Shown here piece by piece: positions 54,491 to 64,000 of a stretch of DNA of 64,000 bases. Position 1 is the stretch's first letter. Each line of letters opens with the position of its first letter. This DNA comes from Rhinolophus ferrumequinum. Lineage: Eukaryota > Chordata > Mammalia > Chiroptera > Rhinolophidae. A program made the position numbers and the translations under genes. The notes beneath the pieces were generated by a model. That model was not told where the DNA came from, did no database searches, and saw only the letters and a program-made list of their open reading frames with translations. The stretch lies in contig NC_046292.1 of the NCBI RefSeq assembly GCF_004115265.2, forward strand, positions 12,914,001-12,978,000, read 5' to 3'.

Positions 54491-55389
54491 TCACCTGGTA
54501 GAGAGGACACCAGCAGGCTCCACTTTCCCTTGTGTTGTCACACAAGCAGTGACTGCTCTAGTCAGGGTGCAGGGTGCCCGGGCACCGGGAGGGGCCATCT
54601 CTGTCTGGCTGTGTCATCAGCCGTCTTTGGACTTGGGCAGTGGTGGTTCTGCACTCCCTGCCAGCAGGCATCCCACACAGGTGAGCTCCTGGCAGAATAT
54701 GTCTTGAACACACCAAGCCTGAATCCCAGCCTCTGCCCTCCCTGGGGATTCACCTGGTCCGTATTCTCCATCTGCCTCGGGTGACCTGTTGACAGAAGAA
54801 ATGTCCAAACCTGTAGAGAATTTTTATAAGAGTTTATGTGAGCCAAACTGACGACATTTGCCCAGGAGCAAGATCTCCAATGCTCCGGAGAAGAAGAATT
54901 TTGCAGTTTCTTTTCTGCTTCTGAAATTGAGGAAGGGGGGGAGGGCGGGAGGGAGCGAGGAAGGAAGGTAACACAAGGGTGGGAGAAAGCAAGGTGCGAT
55001 CCGATTACAGGGTTCTGTGCCTTCTTATGGGTGGTTATGTCTTCAAGGGGTATTACTTGGTATTTCAAAGGTGCGTTAAGTAGATGCACAAGAACAATAG
55101 ACAGGATTGGCTTAACACCTTTCACTGAAAATGTTACATGCCTGCTGTGTGACTACCCACCATGACCTGCCTGCCGGGTTAGGGATATATGATCAGGTCA
55201 CCCTGTGAAGTTACTTACTTTCCATAGAACCCTTTTCTCGTCCAGAGACTAATGTCGGGTGACAGGCCTACTTTACATGAGGTAATATACATCCTGGGCG
55301 TGGTCTCAGCCGACCCTCACAGCGTAATTTACAATAGCAAGAGACAATGAACGTTCAAGAGGTATAACAAAGGTGACGTGTTTCAGTGC

Positions 55390-55560
55390 TCAGGTCTCTG
55401 CACGATATTCATGAACTCATTTGACCCTCACAACTGTATGAGGGAGGCACTGTTATCACCCCCAGTTTACAGATGAGAGGACTGAGGCACAGAGAAGCTG
55501 AGAGTCACACAAGCTGACTTGCCCAGAGTCGCACATTAACACTTTAAGCTGCACGGAAGG
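55390..55560 (+). mobile_element. MIR SINE fragment
   Basis: 'actcatttgaccctcacaac', 'acagatgagaggactgaggc' and 'ttgcccagagtcgcac' are in MIR order. Confidence 0.7.
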
Positions 55561-55817
55561 CACTGGGCGCTGACTGCAGAACCAGCTCTCTGCGCGTGTG
55601 GTTGGCACGGGTTTGCTTTCATCTCGATACTTGAGGCTGACTGTCCTTTGGTTCAGCGGCTCAGTCAGTACAGATGACAAGGATGGGGATGGGCTTAGGT
55701 CGGGGACACTGCGACAGGGACCCAGACCCCCCAAAGCTGAAGACCCCCTCTCTTTCTCCCTATAGAGCCCTCGCCTACCTCAGCACCCCAGCGCCCGCCC
55801 GCCCTCCCTCCACAGCC

Positions 55818-58800
55818 ATGGTCTGGAAGAAACTGGGTTCCGGCAACTTCTCCAGCTGCCCCAATGGCTCCCGCCAGTGGATATGGGACATGTTTGGTGA
55901 ATGTGCCCAGGATGGCTGGGACGAGGCCAGCGTGGGCCTGGGCTTGGTCTCCATTCTCTGCTTCGCTGCTTCCACCTTCCCGTGAGTAGTGCCAGGGTGG
56001 CAGGACCAGGGAGGCTGGCAGGGGTGGGGCACTGGCCCCGGGGACACTGGAAGACTCAAAGCCGAGTGTGCTCTCTCCCCCAGCCCTACTCACTGACTTC
56101 CAGCCTGCCTGGGGGGGCCCTGCACTGAACCCCACCCTGGGCCTGGCCTTATGCCGCATAATGCTGACACACAATAATAACAACATTTGCTACTACTATT
56201 TGTTGAGTTCCCACTAAGTACCTGGTCAGTTCTAAGCACTTGACATGTTTTTACCTCATTTAATCCTCATAGCAACCCAATAAAATAGGTACAATTACTA
56301 TCCCTATTTTATAAGGAAAGAAACCCAGAGAGGTTAAGTAATTTGCCGCAGGTTGCACAGCTAGTAAGAGGAAGTGGAGGGGTGGGAGGGCTAGGATGCA
56401 CCAAACAGGGCATCTGTCTTATGACAGTCTGGTAGTGGCCAAGCAGTGAGGACAAAATAGTGTGGCCACTGCTGTGGTTGAGGAACAAAGAGACATAACA
56501 TAGCAGCATGCTGGTCAGGAGCGTGGGCTCTGGATTCAAACGGGTGAGTTCTCCACTCAGCTATGACCTGGGTAAGTCACTTCCCTGCTCTGCACCTCAG
56601 TTTCCTCATCTGTAAAATGGGAATACTATTCCCTACCTCACAGGGTTACTTTGCACCTCAGTTTCCTCATCTGTAAAATGGGAATATTATTCCCTACCTC
56701 ACGGGTTACTTTGCACCTCAGTTTCCTCTTCTGTAAACCGGGAATATTATTCCCTACCTCACAGGGTTACTTTGAGGATGGCCTGACGGAGTGCATGTAA
56801 AGCCCCCAGCTGAGAGCCTTTCCACAATGTACGCTCAATGCCATGGCTGCACAGAGTGTGTGAGGGTCAAGGGGACAGGGAGAAATGAGGTCAAGAGGTC
56901 ATCAAGGGCCCTGTACTGTAGGGCATTCTCCACTGTTAGGATATCTGCTCTTTGTCGTGAGGGACAAAGATTAGGGTTTCATCAGGGGCTTGACATGTTT
57001 TAAAAATAGCTTTATTGAAAAACCATTGACATACTATACAATTAGTCCATTTATGTATGTGATTCATTGCTTTTAATGTATCTGTAGAGTTGTGGAAGCG
57101 TTGCCACAATCAGTTTTAGGACATTTTCATCACCGTAAAGACACCCAAAAAGAAATGAGTTATTCCTCATTTCCCCGTCAATCTCCCCGCCCCATCTACT
57201 TTCTGTCTCTCTAGATTTGCGTGTTCTGGACATTTCATATAAATGAAATCACAGAGTATGTGACCTTTTGTGACTGGCTTCTTTCACTCACCATCATGTC
57301 TTAAAAGTCCATCCATGTTGTAGCATGTGTCAGTACTCCATTCCTTTTTATGTCCAAATAATAGTCTATGGTATGTGATACCACATGCATTCTTAGTCTC
57401 TGGATTGGTCCAAGATGTAATCCTGTAGATGACGGGTCACCTGGACGTGGGAAAATTCTTTCCCTAGTCCTTCAGAGGGTACCCGAGGGTTATCTGGAGG
57501 TTTGATGTGTATCCAGGCATTGGTGCAGGCCTGGAAAGCTGAGAAGTTTCAGTTCGTTCCCAGGCTGGTTAAAACAAGAATGGAATCGTTTCTTCATACC
57601 TTGGCCGACTTGGTCTTAGTAATTCAGCAGCTTGGCTATAGTGACTCCATTTTATGTCTTCACTCTCTTCTCCAACAGTTTTACTGAATTACTTTGTCCC
57701 AGGTGCCACACTAGGTACGACACAAGTAAGCAAAACAGATGCTGCTCTTGCCTTTGCAGAGCTTCCATTCTGGCGCCCTTTCCAAGGCAACCTGGGAGTC
57801 ACAGGGCAGGACGGAGGGAGGGAGGCCATCCAACAAGCAGTGACGTCAGAGGGCCTTGGAGAGGCCCAGGGGGAGAGACAGCCTGTCGTGGGGTGAGCAC
57901 GTCCCCACAACTATCAGGAGCTGGCTGAGGTGTCCCCTTCCTGCCACTGCATAACACTGGCCCTGCCTGGGTCTGGCACTGAGGGGGGCTGGAGGCCTGG
58001 GAGGGAGCCCCAAGTGACGGCAAGAAGGGCAGCCACCCTCCTGCTCCACCTTAGGGCTGGGCCTCTCCTGAGTGTGACAAAATCATTTTAGCTGCCATTT
58101 ACAGAGACCTGTCAAGTCACAGTCTCCTGAAGGAGCTTTAAGGGACAGGGACAACCCTCAGTGAAGGGCCTCCTCCGTGCCAGACAGGTGCTGGGCAGTG
58201 TCCCGGCCCTTAGGAAGAGGGAGTCTGACAAGGAACAGGCTGTCAAGTGCTACAGAGGAAGGAGAGGATGCTGGTGAGCTCAGGTCATGGAAGGTCCTGA
58301 GCAGGAACTGCTATTTCCTGAGCGGTGAAAGACGGAGGAGGGGTGGGCGGGCGTCCCAGTACTAAGGATCTGTGGGGCATCACCAGGGTGCTGAAAGCCA
58401 CGGCTTTTGTAGTGGAGAGCTCCAGGAGCCACAGCCCTGCCCGTCTCCCGTGCCCTTTGACGATAACAGTTTGTGGTTCGGCCCGTGATCTTATCATCCG
58501 CTGCTCCTGGAGATAGGGCAGCGGCAGTGCCCAGGCGGTGGGCCGGCTGCCACCACCACCATCCTGTTTTCAAACTCCCGCCCCTGTCCATAGAAGAAAG
58601 AATCTAGGGTCCCTGTGAAGTGCCTGGCACAAAACTTCAGGACCCTATAAAAACCCGGGTCCCCACGGGGAGACCTGAGGGCGCTGTGGAGGAGAATGTG
58701 AGTAATGCCGTGGATCTCTCTGGAAAGATGCACATCCCATCGAGTTCCTGGGTGGGAAGGGCTACTCCCTGGTAAGAACCCCCAAAAGGCAAAGAAAGGC

Positions 58801-61800
58801 TCATGGGGACCCCGCCTGCGGGAAGGATGGGCTCCTAGGTGACCTGTGCATCTGCGCCTCCTGCTCCCTTCTCCCATGGTTGTTTCATGTGGGAGCTGTT
58901 CCCTTGTTGACCCTCCAAGGCCACGTCACAGCCCTCGGCCCCTGAGCACGTGTGTCCCTCTCTGCCACAGCCAGTATATCAAGGCCTGCAAGACGGGCAA
59001 CATGGATGAGGCCCTGTCCCTGTGGTTCCTGCTGGGCTGGATCGGGGGAGACTCCTGCAACCTCATTGGCTCTTTCCTCGCTGACCAGCTACCCCTGCAG
59101 GTAGGTCGCCTGGGCAGGGTGTGTTCCTCCGTCAGTCAGTCGGGTTGTGGCAGAGGCATTGGGGCAGCCAGCAGGGGGCCCCGCCTTCAGAATCCTTGGC
59201 TTGTCCTTCAGTCTTACGAGGGCCCCATGCTGTAGAGTGCCCTGTGCCCTGCCATGCAGGGTGACATTGAACTGGTCACTGCCCTTCTCTGGGCCTCAGT
59301 TTCCCTATCTGCAAAATGACCACATCAAACCAGAGAATTGCTGGAGTCTTTCACCTCCAAGGTGCTATGAGCCTGACTCAGCTTTCAGGGGCTGGAGGAC
59401 AAAAGTTTTCCCTTGGGAGGCCCAGGTGCCGTCACTCTCCTGTGGGTGGGCAGAGCTGGGATTCACAATCAGGAGTCCGTTGTCTTCCCAAGGAGACTGT
59501 AAAGCCTTAACTGTTCCTGTATCAGGCCAGACATGAGCCCTCATTTAACCTCTGAGTCCCATTTTGTCCTGACAAGTGGAACTAGCCACCATTTCACCCA
59601 TGTGTCCAAGCCGGACACTTTACCTACCTGCCAGGTAGGAACTGTGATTCCCCCTTTCCAGGTGAGGAAACAGACACTCAGGGTCATCCAGCTGGAATAT
59701 AAGAGTGCCACCCCGGTGCTGGGGTACAGTCCCCAGAGCCAGGGACTGCAGCCAGCGCCCCGGGCCCCCTGCTTCTCTTGCAGACCTACACGGCAGTGTA
59801 TTACGTCTTGGCAGACCTGGTGATGCTGTCGCTGTACTTTCATTACAAGTTTAAAAAACGTCCCTCTCTGTGTGAGTATGGCGATCCCTCCATGTCAGGC
59901 ACGCTAGGGGTGGCCAGAAGCTTGGGAGGAAGCAGGTGTCCCATTGCTGGGTGACAAACCTCGGAAAGGCTTCCTCGGGCCTTATCTGAAAGCCAGAGCC
60001 CTGATTGGCCAAGATAAAGGCGCCAGGGCAATGAGCACATCTGGGCAGACCACAGGGGTTTCCTTCTGTTACGTTCTCCTTCAACAAACATGGCTTCAGC
60101 TTCTCTGTTGTCCCCAGCCCTGGACTTGGAGCTGGGAAATGAGCACAGGTCACTGCCCTTGAGGATTCAGAAAGGGTGACAGCCAGCATGAGATTGAGGG
60201 CCATATGACACATGGCCTGAGGCCCTGCTTTTGATAACCCCCCTCTGGGCCCCACTGCCCTCGTGGTATCACTTTTAAAACCCCAGGGGAAGGATACTGT
60301 GATTACACCCATTCTACAGATGAGGAATTAAAGCTCAGAGAGCTTAGGCCACTTGCTCAAGGTCACACAGCCACCGAGGGGCAAGGCCATGACTCCAATC
60401 CCAGTCTGTCTCCTGCCACTCAGATCCCTAACCTCAGCTTCCCTCCTGCCTCATGTCCAGTGTCTGCCCCCATCAATTCCGTGCTCTTGTTCACCTTGGG
60501 ACTGGCGTGTACCACCCCACTGCTGAGCAGAGCTGGCTCTGTGGCTGCCCCGACGGAGGTCTTCTGGGGGCGGAAGCTCCTGTCTGTGGAGCCAGGCAAT
60601 AAGGTGAGGTGTGGGTACATGATGGCAGGGTGGGAGTGGGGGACTCACTCGTCCCAAGGGCCCTCCTCTGCGTTGCCATCTGGGCGGGGAATTGCCTTCT
60701 AGGAGGGACACTGGAGATCTTACCCCGCACCTCCAGCCCTTAATGGCCGCTGAGCACCCCCTTCTGCCCTCTCAGCCCTTCACTCGGCAGGAAATCATTG
60801 GTTTTGTCATCGGCTCTGTCTCCAGCGTGCTGTACCTGTTCTCCCGGCTGCCTCAGATCCACACCAATGTGAGCCTTGAGCAGGGGTGGGTGGGGCCGAG
60901 TGGAAGAGGAGCCAACCTGGCAGCTCGCACCTCTGGGTTAAGACGTAGCATGGTGTGGGCGTCTTTGTGCAAATCTGGGTCCACACTCACTGTTGGCTTG
61001 GGCAACTTAATGCAATTCTCCAAGCCTCAGTTTATGCCTCTGGAAAATGGGCATAATGATGCCTGCCATCTAGGGGACCTGTGTATGTCTCAGGGAAGTA
61101 GGAGGTCAGGTAAGAGCGAGGGGCTGAGTCTAGAGGTCTGAGAGGAGAGTAGATGTTGGGGAATCAGGGATCGGGGCGCTTGCTGGGTATCGAATCAGTG
61201 TGGGGCTGGAGAGCAGGGCATCGTGGGGCCAGCAGGGATGGTGCAGCCACTGTCTCCTGTGGACCTGGGTAAGGGTCCTGGGAGAGGTGGCTGGGTGGGG
61301 ATGAGGAGTCAGGCCCTGGAAGGGGCTGGTCCGTGTGCCAGGCCCATGTTGGACTCTGAGCACACAGTGAAAAATCAGCTTAGGGCTACGCATACAGTGT
61401 GACGGGGCAGACGGGTGTGTGGACAGTCACAATCCAGGGTGACAAGAGTCCTGTGTGAGATCTGACCCCACCCCCTCACCTCCAGTTCCTGCGGAAGTCG
61501 ACCCAGGGGATCTCCTACTCGCTGTTCGCCTTGGTGATGCTGGGGAACACGTTGTATGGGCTGAGTGTGTTGCTCAAAAACCCCGAGGTGGGCCAGAGCG
61601 AGGGCAGCTACGTGCTGCACCACCTGCCCTGGCTCGTGGGCAGCCTGGGCATGCTGCTGCTTGACACCATTGTATCCTTCAGGGCGGGCGGGCATGGCGG
61701 CCTCCACCTGCTCACAGCTTCCGCCTCCGTCTGTCCATCCACTTCTCCATCCACCCACCCACCTATCCACCTATCCATCCATCCGTCCATCCCCCATCCA

Positions 61801-63045
61801 TCCGTCCGTCCATCCATCCATCCATCCAACACCCACCCACCGATCCATCTATAATCCATCCTTCCATCTCTCTCTCCATCCATCCACCCACCCACCATCC
61901 ATCGTCCATCCAGGAGTCAAACCTCCTGTCTGCCATGTGTCCCGCCAGGCTCTGGATCCAGTAGTGAGCAAGAACAAGATGTCCTGGCCTCAGGAAGCTT
62001 GCAGCTCAGTGGGGAGGCAAACTGGACACATGTAATTATAAATAATTAATTCATTGCAGTGCACCAAATACCACAGAGGAAAACTGCAAGAGTGTGTGAC
62101 CAGGGGGGTGTCCTGGTTCAAAGGCTCAGCAGAGGCCTCCATGTGCACCATTTAAACTGTGCCCTGAAGGAAAAGTTAGGCAAAGACAAGGGAGTGCTGT
62201 TCCAGGCTCAGCTTATGAAAAGTCCATGAGGAACAGGGGAAAACTCAACCTATTCAGGCTGGAGAAAAGAAAGCTGGAATGTGGAGATACACACAGTTAG
62301 AGTCAGAAAAACTGGGGTTCAAATTCTGGCTCTACTCTTTCCTAGCTGTGTGATACAGGGAAAACCATTAACCTCTCTGTGCTTCCATACCTTCATTAGC
62401 ATGGTGGAGTTAACAGTCACTGTCTCACCAAGATGACCAGGCAATTACGTAAGATAAGATGTCCGGAAACACTCTGCACATGATCCAGCACAGTGAGAGC
62501 TCAGTAAATGTTTGCTAAATGACAATCGAGGCCATATTTGGATCTCATTTGGGAGAATATAAGCATGGCCTTTGTTTCAACATTTGCTGAGTCCCTGCTG
62601 GGTGCAGTGAAAGAGAAACATTTAAGCTCTAGTGCCCTCAGATGGCCCCAGCCACTTGGTGAAACTCCCAGGATGGTGTAGGGTGGGATGAAGGCAAGAT
62701 CTTGGGGAAGGAGTCGGGGGTGGGCTGCCTGAGGGAGGAAGACCCCTGCGCTGGAAGATGAAGCGAGCTAGGGCTTGAGGTGCGGGAAGGCATTTAGAGA
62801 GCAAGGTGCAGCAAGAGCAGAGGCTGGGAGGTCCTGGCTGACCCTTCCCACCTGCCAGAGGGGCTGAGAGCGGGAGGGCAGGGGAGTGGGGGGAGCAGCT
62901 CGGCAGGAGCCCCAGGCCCCCAGGGCAGGCCCAGCCCAGTGTGCTCAGTGAAGCCTTGACGTGGCCCCTCCAGATCTCCGTCCAGTTCTTCGTGTACAGG
63001 AACGCCTCCACCTCCTCAGAGTGTCAGCCACTCCTCCCAGGCTGA
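55818..63045 (+). CDS. SLC66A1: Lysosomal cationic amino acid transporter SLC66A1 (PQLC2)
   Basis: A seven-span PQ-loop transporter that exports lysine, arginine and cysteine disulfides from lysosomes and recruits the C9orf72 complex when amino acids are low. Coding exons: 55818-55981, 58971-59100, 59784-59871, 60461-60603, 60776-60868, 61486-61671, 62974-63045. They sum to 876 nt, giving 291 aa plus stop, the human length from memory, in phase throughout. The first PQ loop is P55-Q56 ([12 protein letters not shown]) and the second P201-Q202 ([15 protein letters not shown]). The N-terminus has the sequon N10-F-S and a second at N16-G-S (human reads SGS there, from memory). The C-terminus ECQPLLPG keeps the ExxxLL lysosome-sorting motif. 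The last intron has a GTATCC donor and looks U12-type (see findings). The start MVWKKLG was chosen by homology. The gene looks intact. Confidence 0.96.
56165..56380 (+). mobile_element. MIR SINE
   Basis: 'aataataacaacatttgcta', 'taatcctcatagcaacccaa' and 'agaggttaagtaatttgcc' are in MIR order. Confidence 0.8.
56500..56800 (+). mobile_element. MIR SINE carrying an internal triplication
   Basis: It begins with 'gagcgtgggctctggattca' and ends 'tgaggatggcctgacggagt', typical of MIR. The middle part is repeated three times (56591-56770). Confidence 0.75.
56591..56772. repeat. 60/61-bp tandem repeat, three copies
   Basis: Copies start at 56591, 56652 and 56712, each beginning tgcacctcagtttcctc and ending in cctcac-gggttact. 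They differ at a few sites; the third has 'cttctgtaaaccg' where the others have 'catctgtaaaatg'. Confidence 0.95.
57000..57385 (-). mobile_element. L1M-type 3' fragment, minus orientation
   Basis: The plus strand reads 'aaaatagctttattgaaaaa', 'atttcatataaatgaaatca' and 'ccatccatgttgtagcatgt', the complement of an L1 3' end. It resembles 40250-40560. Confidence 0.7.
59101..59783. other. SLC66A1 intron with MIR pieces
   Basis: 59240-59330 and 59570-59720 carry MIR words ('ctgggcctcagtttccctat'; 'ccaggtgaggaaacagacac'). Nothing else recognised. Confidence 0.55.
60290..60415 (+). mobile_element. MIR SINE fragment
   Basis: 'cattctacagatgaggaatt' is followed by 'cttgctcaaggtcacacagc', in the 589-bp intron before exon 60461-60603. 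Confidence 0.75.
60869..61485. other. SLC66A1 intron before exon 61486
   Basis: About 0.6 kb, with a MIR-like word set at 60965-61060 ('caagcctcagtttatgcctc'). Otherwise unremarkable. Confidence 0.5.
61735..61916. repeat. Imperfect (TCCA)n microsatellite
   Basis: Tandem tcca/ccac/ccgt units with substitutions over about 180 bp. It starts about 55 bp after the donor of the last SLC66A1 intron. Tandem frames read across it are artefacts. Confidence 0.9.
62290..62520 (+). mobile_element. MIR SINE
   Basis: 'aaactggggttcaaattctg', 'tttcctagctgtgtgataca' and 'gagctcagtaaatgtttg' are in MIR order. Confidence 0.8.
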
Positions 63046-63930
63046 CCAGGACCCAGGCCAAGCCCAGATGACCAGGACCTCCAGATGCCACACCAGGAAG
63101 GGAGAAGTGTGGGCAGTCACGACTGCCAACCCTGGACGAGGCAGTGGAAGAAGCCAGGGGGCGGCCTACAACTCCGGGCCCAGCTGCCTCCCCCTACGCC
63201 TCCAATACCTGGGCTGACTCTTCAGGAGCAAGACAGGCCCTAGGGCCAGCCTCCCCGGACCTTGGGACTCACCCCGCCAGGGTCTGAGGCAGCTGTCCCT
63301 GGAGCCTTGAGGGAGAGGCTGCAGCTGGCACCTCACCCCTCAGTAAACAGTGCGCTGACCCTCGGCTCACCTACCTCATCCTGCCGCTCACCTCTGGGGA
63401 GGGACGCAGCTGCAGCCCAGTGTACCCAGGATGGTCCTGTCGGTTGCAGCCAGCCTAGTAAATGGTACGCCCCAGCGAGGCCTCAGCTGTTGCTCCTTCC
63501 CAAGGTGCTGGGGTCTGAGCTGCAATGGTGGGAATCTGGGCCCCACCTTCCAGGGCCCACGTTGGGGCCTAAAGGGTCAGGCTGCGGGAGAGCCAAGCAA
63601 GAGGGGACCTAGTCTGCCGGCTAGCCTCCCAAGGGCCTCTGATTTCTTCACCCTGCTTCTCTGTGACAGGCTCCACACCTGGTGGTGAGGACACAGCAGT
63701 GAGAATGACACTCCAACAGGGTCCCTGCACCTCGGTGCTCAGAAAGCAGAATCATTTAGGTTCAGATCTTGGTCCTGCATCTTAGCTTCTCTGTGCCTCA
63801 GTTACCTTACCTGTGAAATGGGATGACAATATTACCATGTATGTCCTTAGAAGATGGTGTAATTACTAAGGTTAGCCCCCAAATCTGGCATGTAGTAAGA
63901 GCTCAATAAAGATTAGCTTTGATCATTTTT
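63046..63930 (+). other. SLC66A1: Probable SLC66A1 3' UTR and flank
   Basis: GC-rich sequence after the stop, with no splice-linked coding continuation. The only clear AATAAA is at 63905-63910, inside a MIR (63740-63910, 'cctcagttaccttacctgtg'). Variant signals such as 'cagtaaaca' near 63351 are possible. The true end is open. Confidence 0.4.
63740..63910 (+). mobile_element. MIR SINE
   Basis: 'gtgcctcagttaccttacct', then 'aatgggatgacaatatta' and 'gagctcaataaagatta'. Confidence 0.75.
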
Positions 63931-64000
63931 ACTTGGAGGAGGGGGACAACCAGATCTCCCTGGAGGTCAGAGAGACCTTCCTGGACCATGCAACATGGCA

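Larger units (their letters stand above)
50746..55765. other. SLC66A1 first intron
   Basis: About 5 kb. It holds a pyrimidine-rich tract (51707-51800), MIR pieces (about 51440-51670, 52840-52950, 54290-54490, 55390-55560), a hAT MITE (52954-53164) and an MLT1 LTR (53705-54085). Other parts show no recognised feature. Confidence 0.6.
55982..58970. other. SLC66A1 intron after the first coding exon
   Basis: About 3 kb. It holds a MIR (56165-56380), a second MIR with a threefold tandem repeat (56500-56800), an L1 3' fragment (57000-57380) and L2-like sequence (about 57660-58250). No coding exon is seen. Confidence 0.6.
61672..62973 (+). other. SLC66A1: Candidate U12-type (minor spliceosome) intron of SLC66A1
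   Basis: The donor at 61672-61680 reads GTATCCTTC, the U12 donor consensus RTATCCTTT at 8 of 9 positions. The branch candidate gcCTTGAC ends at 62960, with its A at 62959, 14 nt before the last intron base. U12 branch sites fit TTCCTTRAY and lie within about 10-20 nt of the acceptor. The last bases before the acceptor are gtggcccctccag, with no long pyrimidine tract. It holds the microsatellite and a MIR (62290-62520). Confidence 0.8.

Noticed and set aside
61735-61916. CRISPR-like or satellite array
   Set aside because: The repeated unit is a 4-bp microsatellite with no spacers.
61531-62035. Histidine/proline/serine-repeat frames beyond the SLC66A1 exon
   Set aside because: They read from the exon into the (TCCA)n microsatellite past a valid splice donor.

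Overview
This window is nuclear DNA from a placental mammal. Four split genes with consensus splice sites fill it in the order EMC1 (-), MRTO4 (+), AKR7A2 (-), SLC66A1 (+). From memory this is the order on human 1p36.13, between UBR4 and CAPZB. The spaces hold L1, L2 and MIR copies, one MLT1 LTR and several short DNA transposons. The L1 3' ends, a TA-flanked palindromic MITE (29056-29317, partial copy about 880-1040) and a hAT MITE (52954-53164) look like bat repeats, possibly of the horseshoe-bat group. That species guess is an inference from remembered repeat families.

Layout. 1-5.9 kb is AT-rich and has no gene that I can support. 5.9-30.33 kb holds EMC1 on the minus strand: 23 coding exons that join in phase to 992 aa, with the 3' UTR below 7309. 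30.33-30.65 kb is a CpG-rich divergent promoter shared with MRTO4. 30.65-36.06 kb is MRTO4: 8 coding exons, 239 aa. 36.3-43.3 kb is LINE-1 material of several ages, plus a Tigger-like element and a diverged second copy of the MRTO4 3' end. 43.66-50.47 kb is a single complete AKR7A2-type gene on the minus strand: 7 exons, 366 aa. 50.15-50.95 kb is a second CpG-rich divergent promoter. 50.6-63.9 kb is SLC66A1 on the plus strand: a probable noncoding first exon and 7 coding exons, 291 aa.

The genes do not form one pathway. EMC1 is the large lumenal subunit of the ER membrane protein insertase. MRTO4 is a nucleolar 60S assembly factor. AKR7A2 is an NADPH-dependent aldehyde reductase. SLC66A1 exports cationic amino acids from lysosomes. 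They form two head-to-head pairs, each with a CpG-rich promoter.

I found no undescribed multi-gene system. The most interesting signals are: (1) a 50-bp tandem duplication that copies the EMC1 exon 4 splice donor into the intron; (2) a U12-type last intron in SLC66A1, with donor GTATCCTTC and a matching branch site; (3) duplicated non-repeat segments (MRTO4 3' end, and a 100-bp block inside an old L1) that may be traces of past AKR7-locus rearrangement; (4) a 556-bp inverted-repeat element that I cannot classify. All exon boundaries were read by eye from splice signals, reading phase and remembered human proteins.
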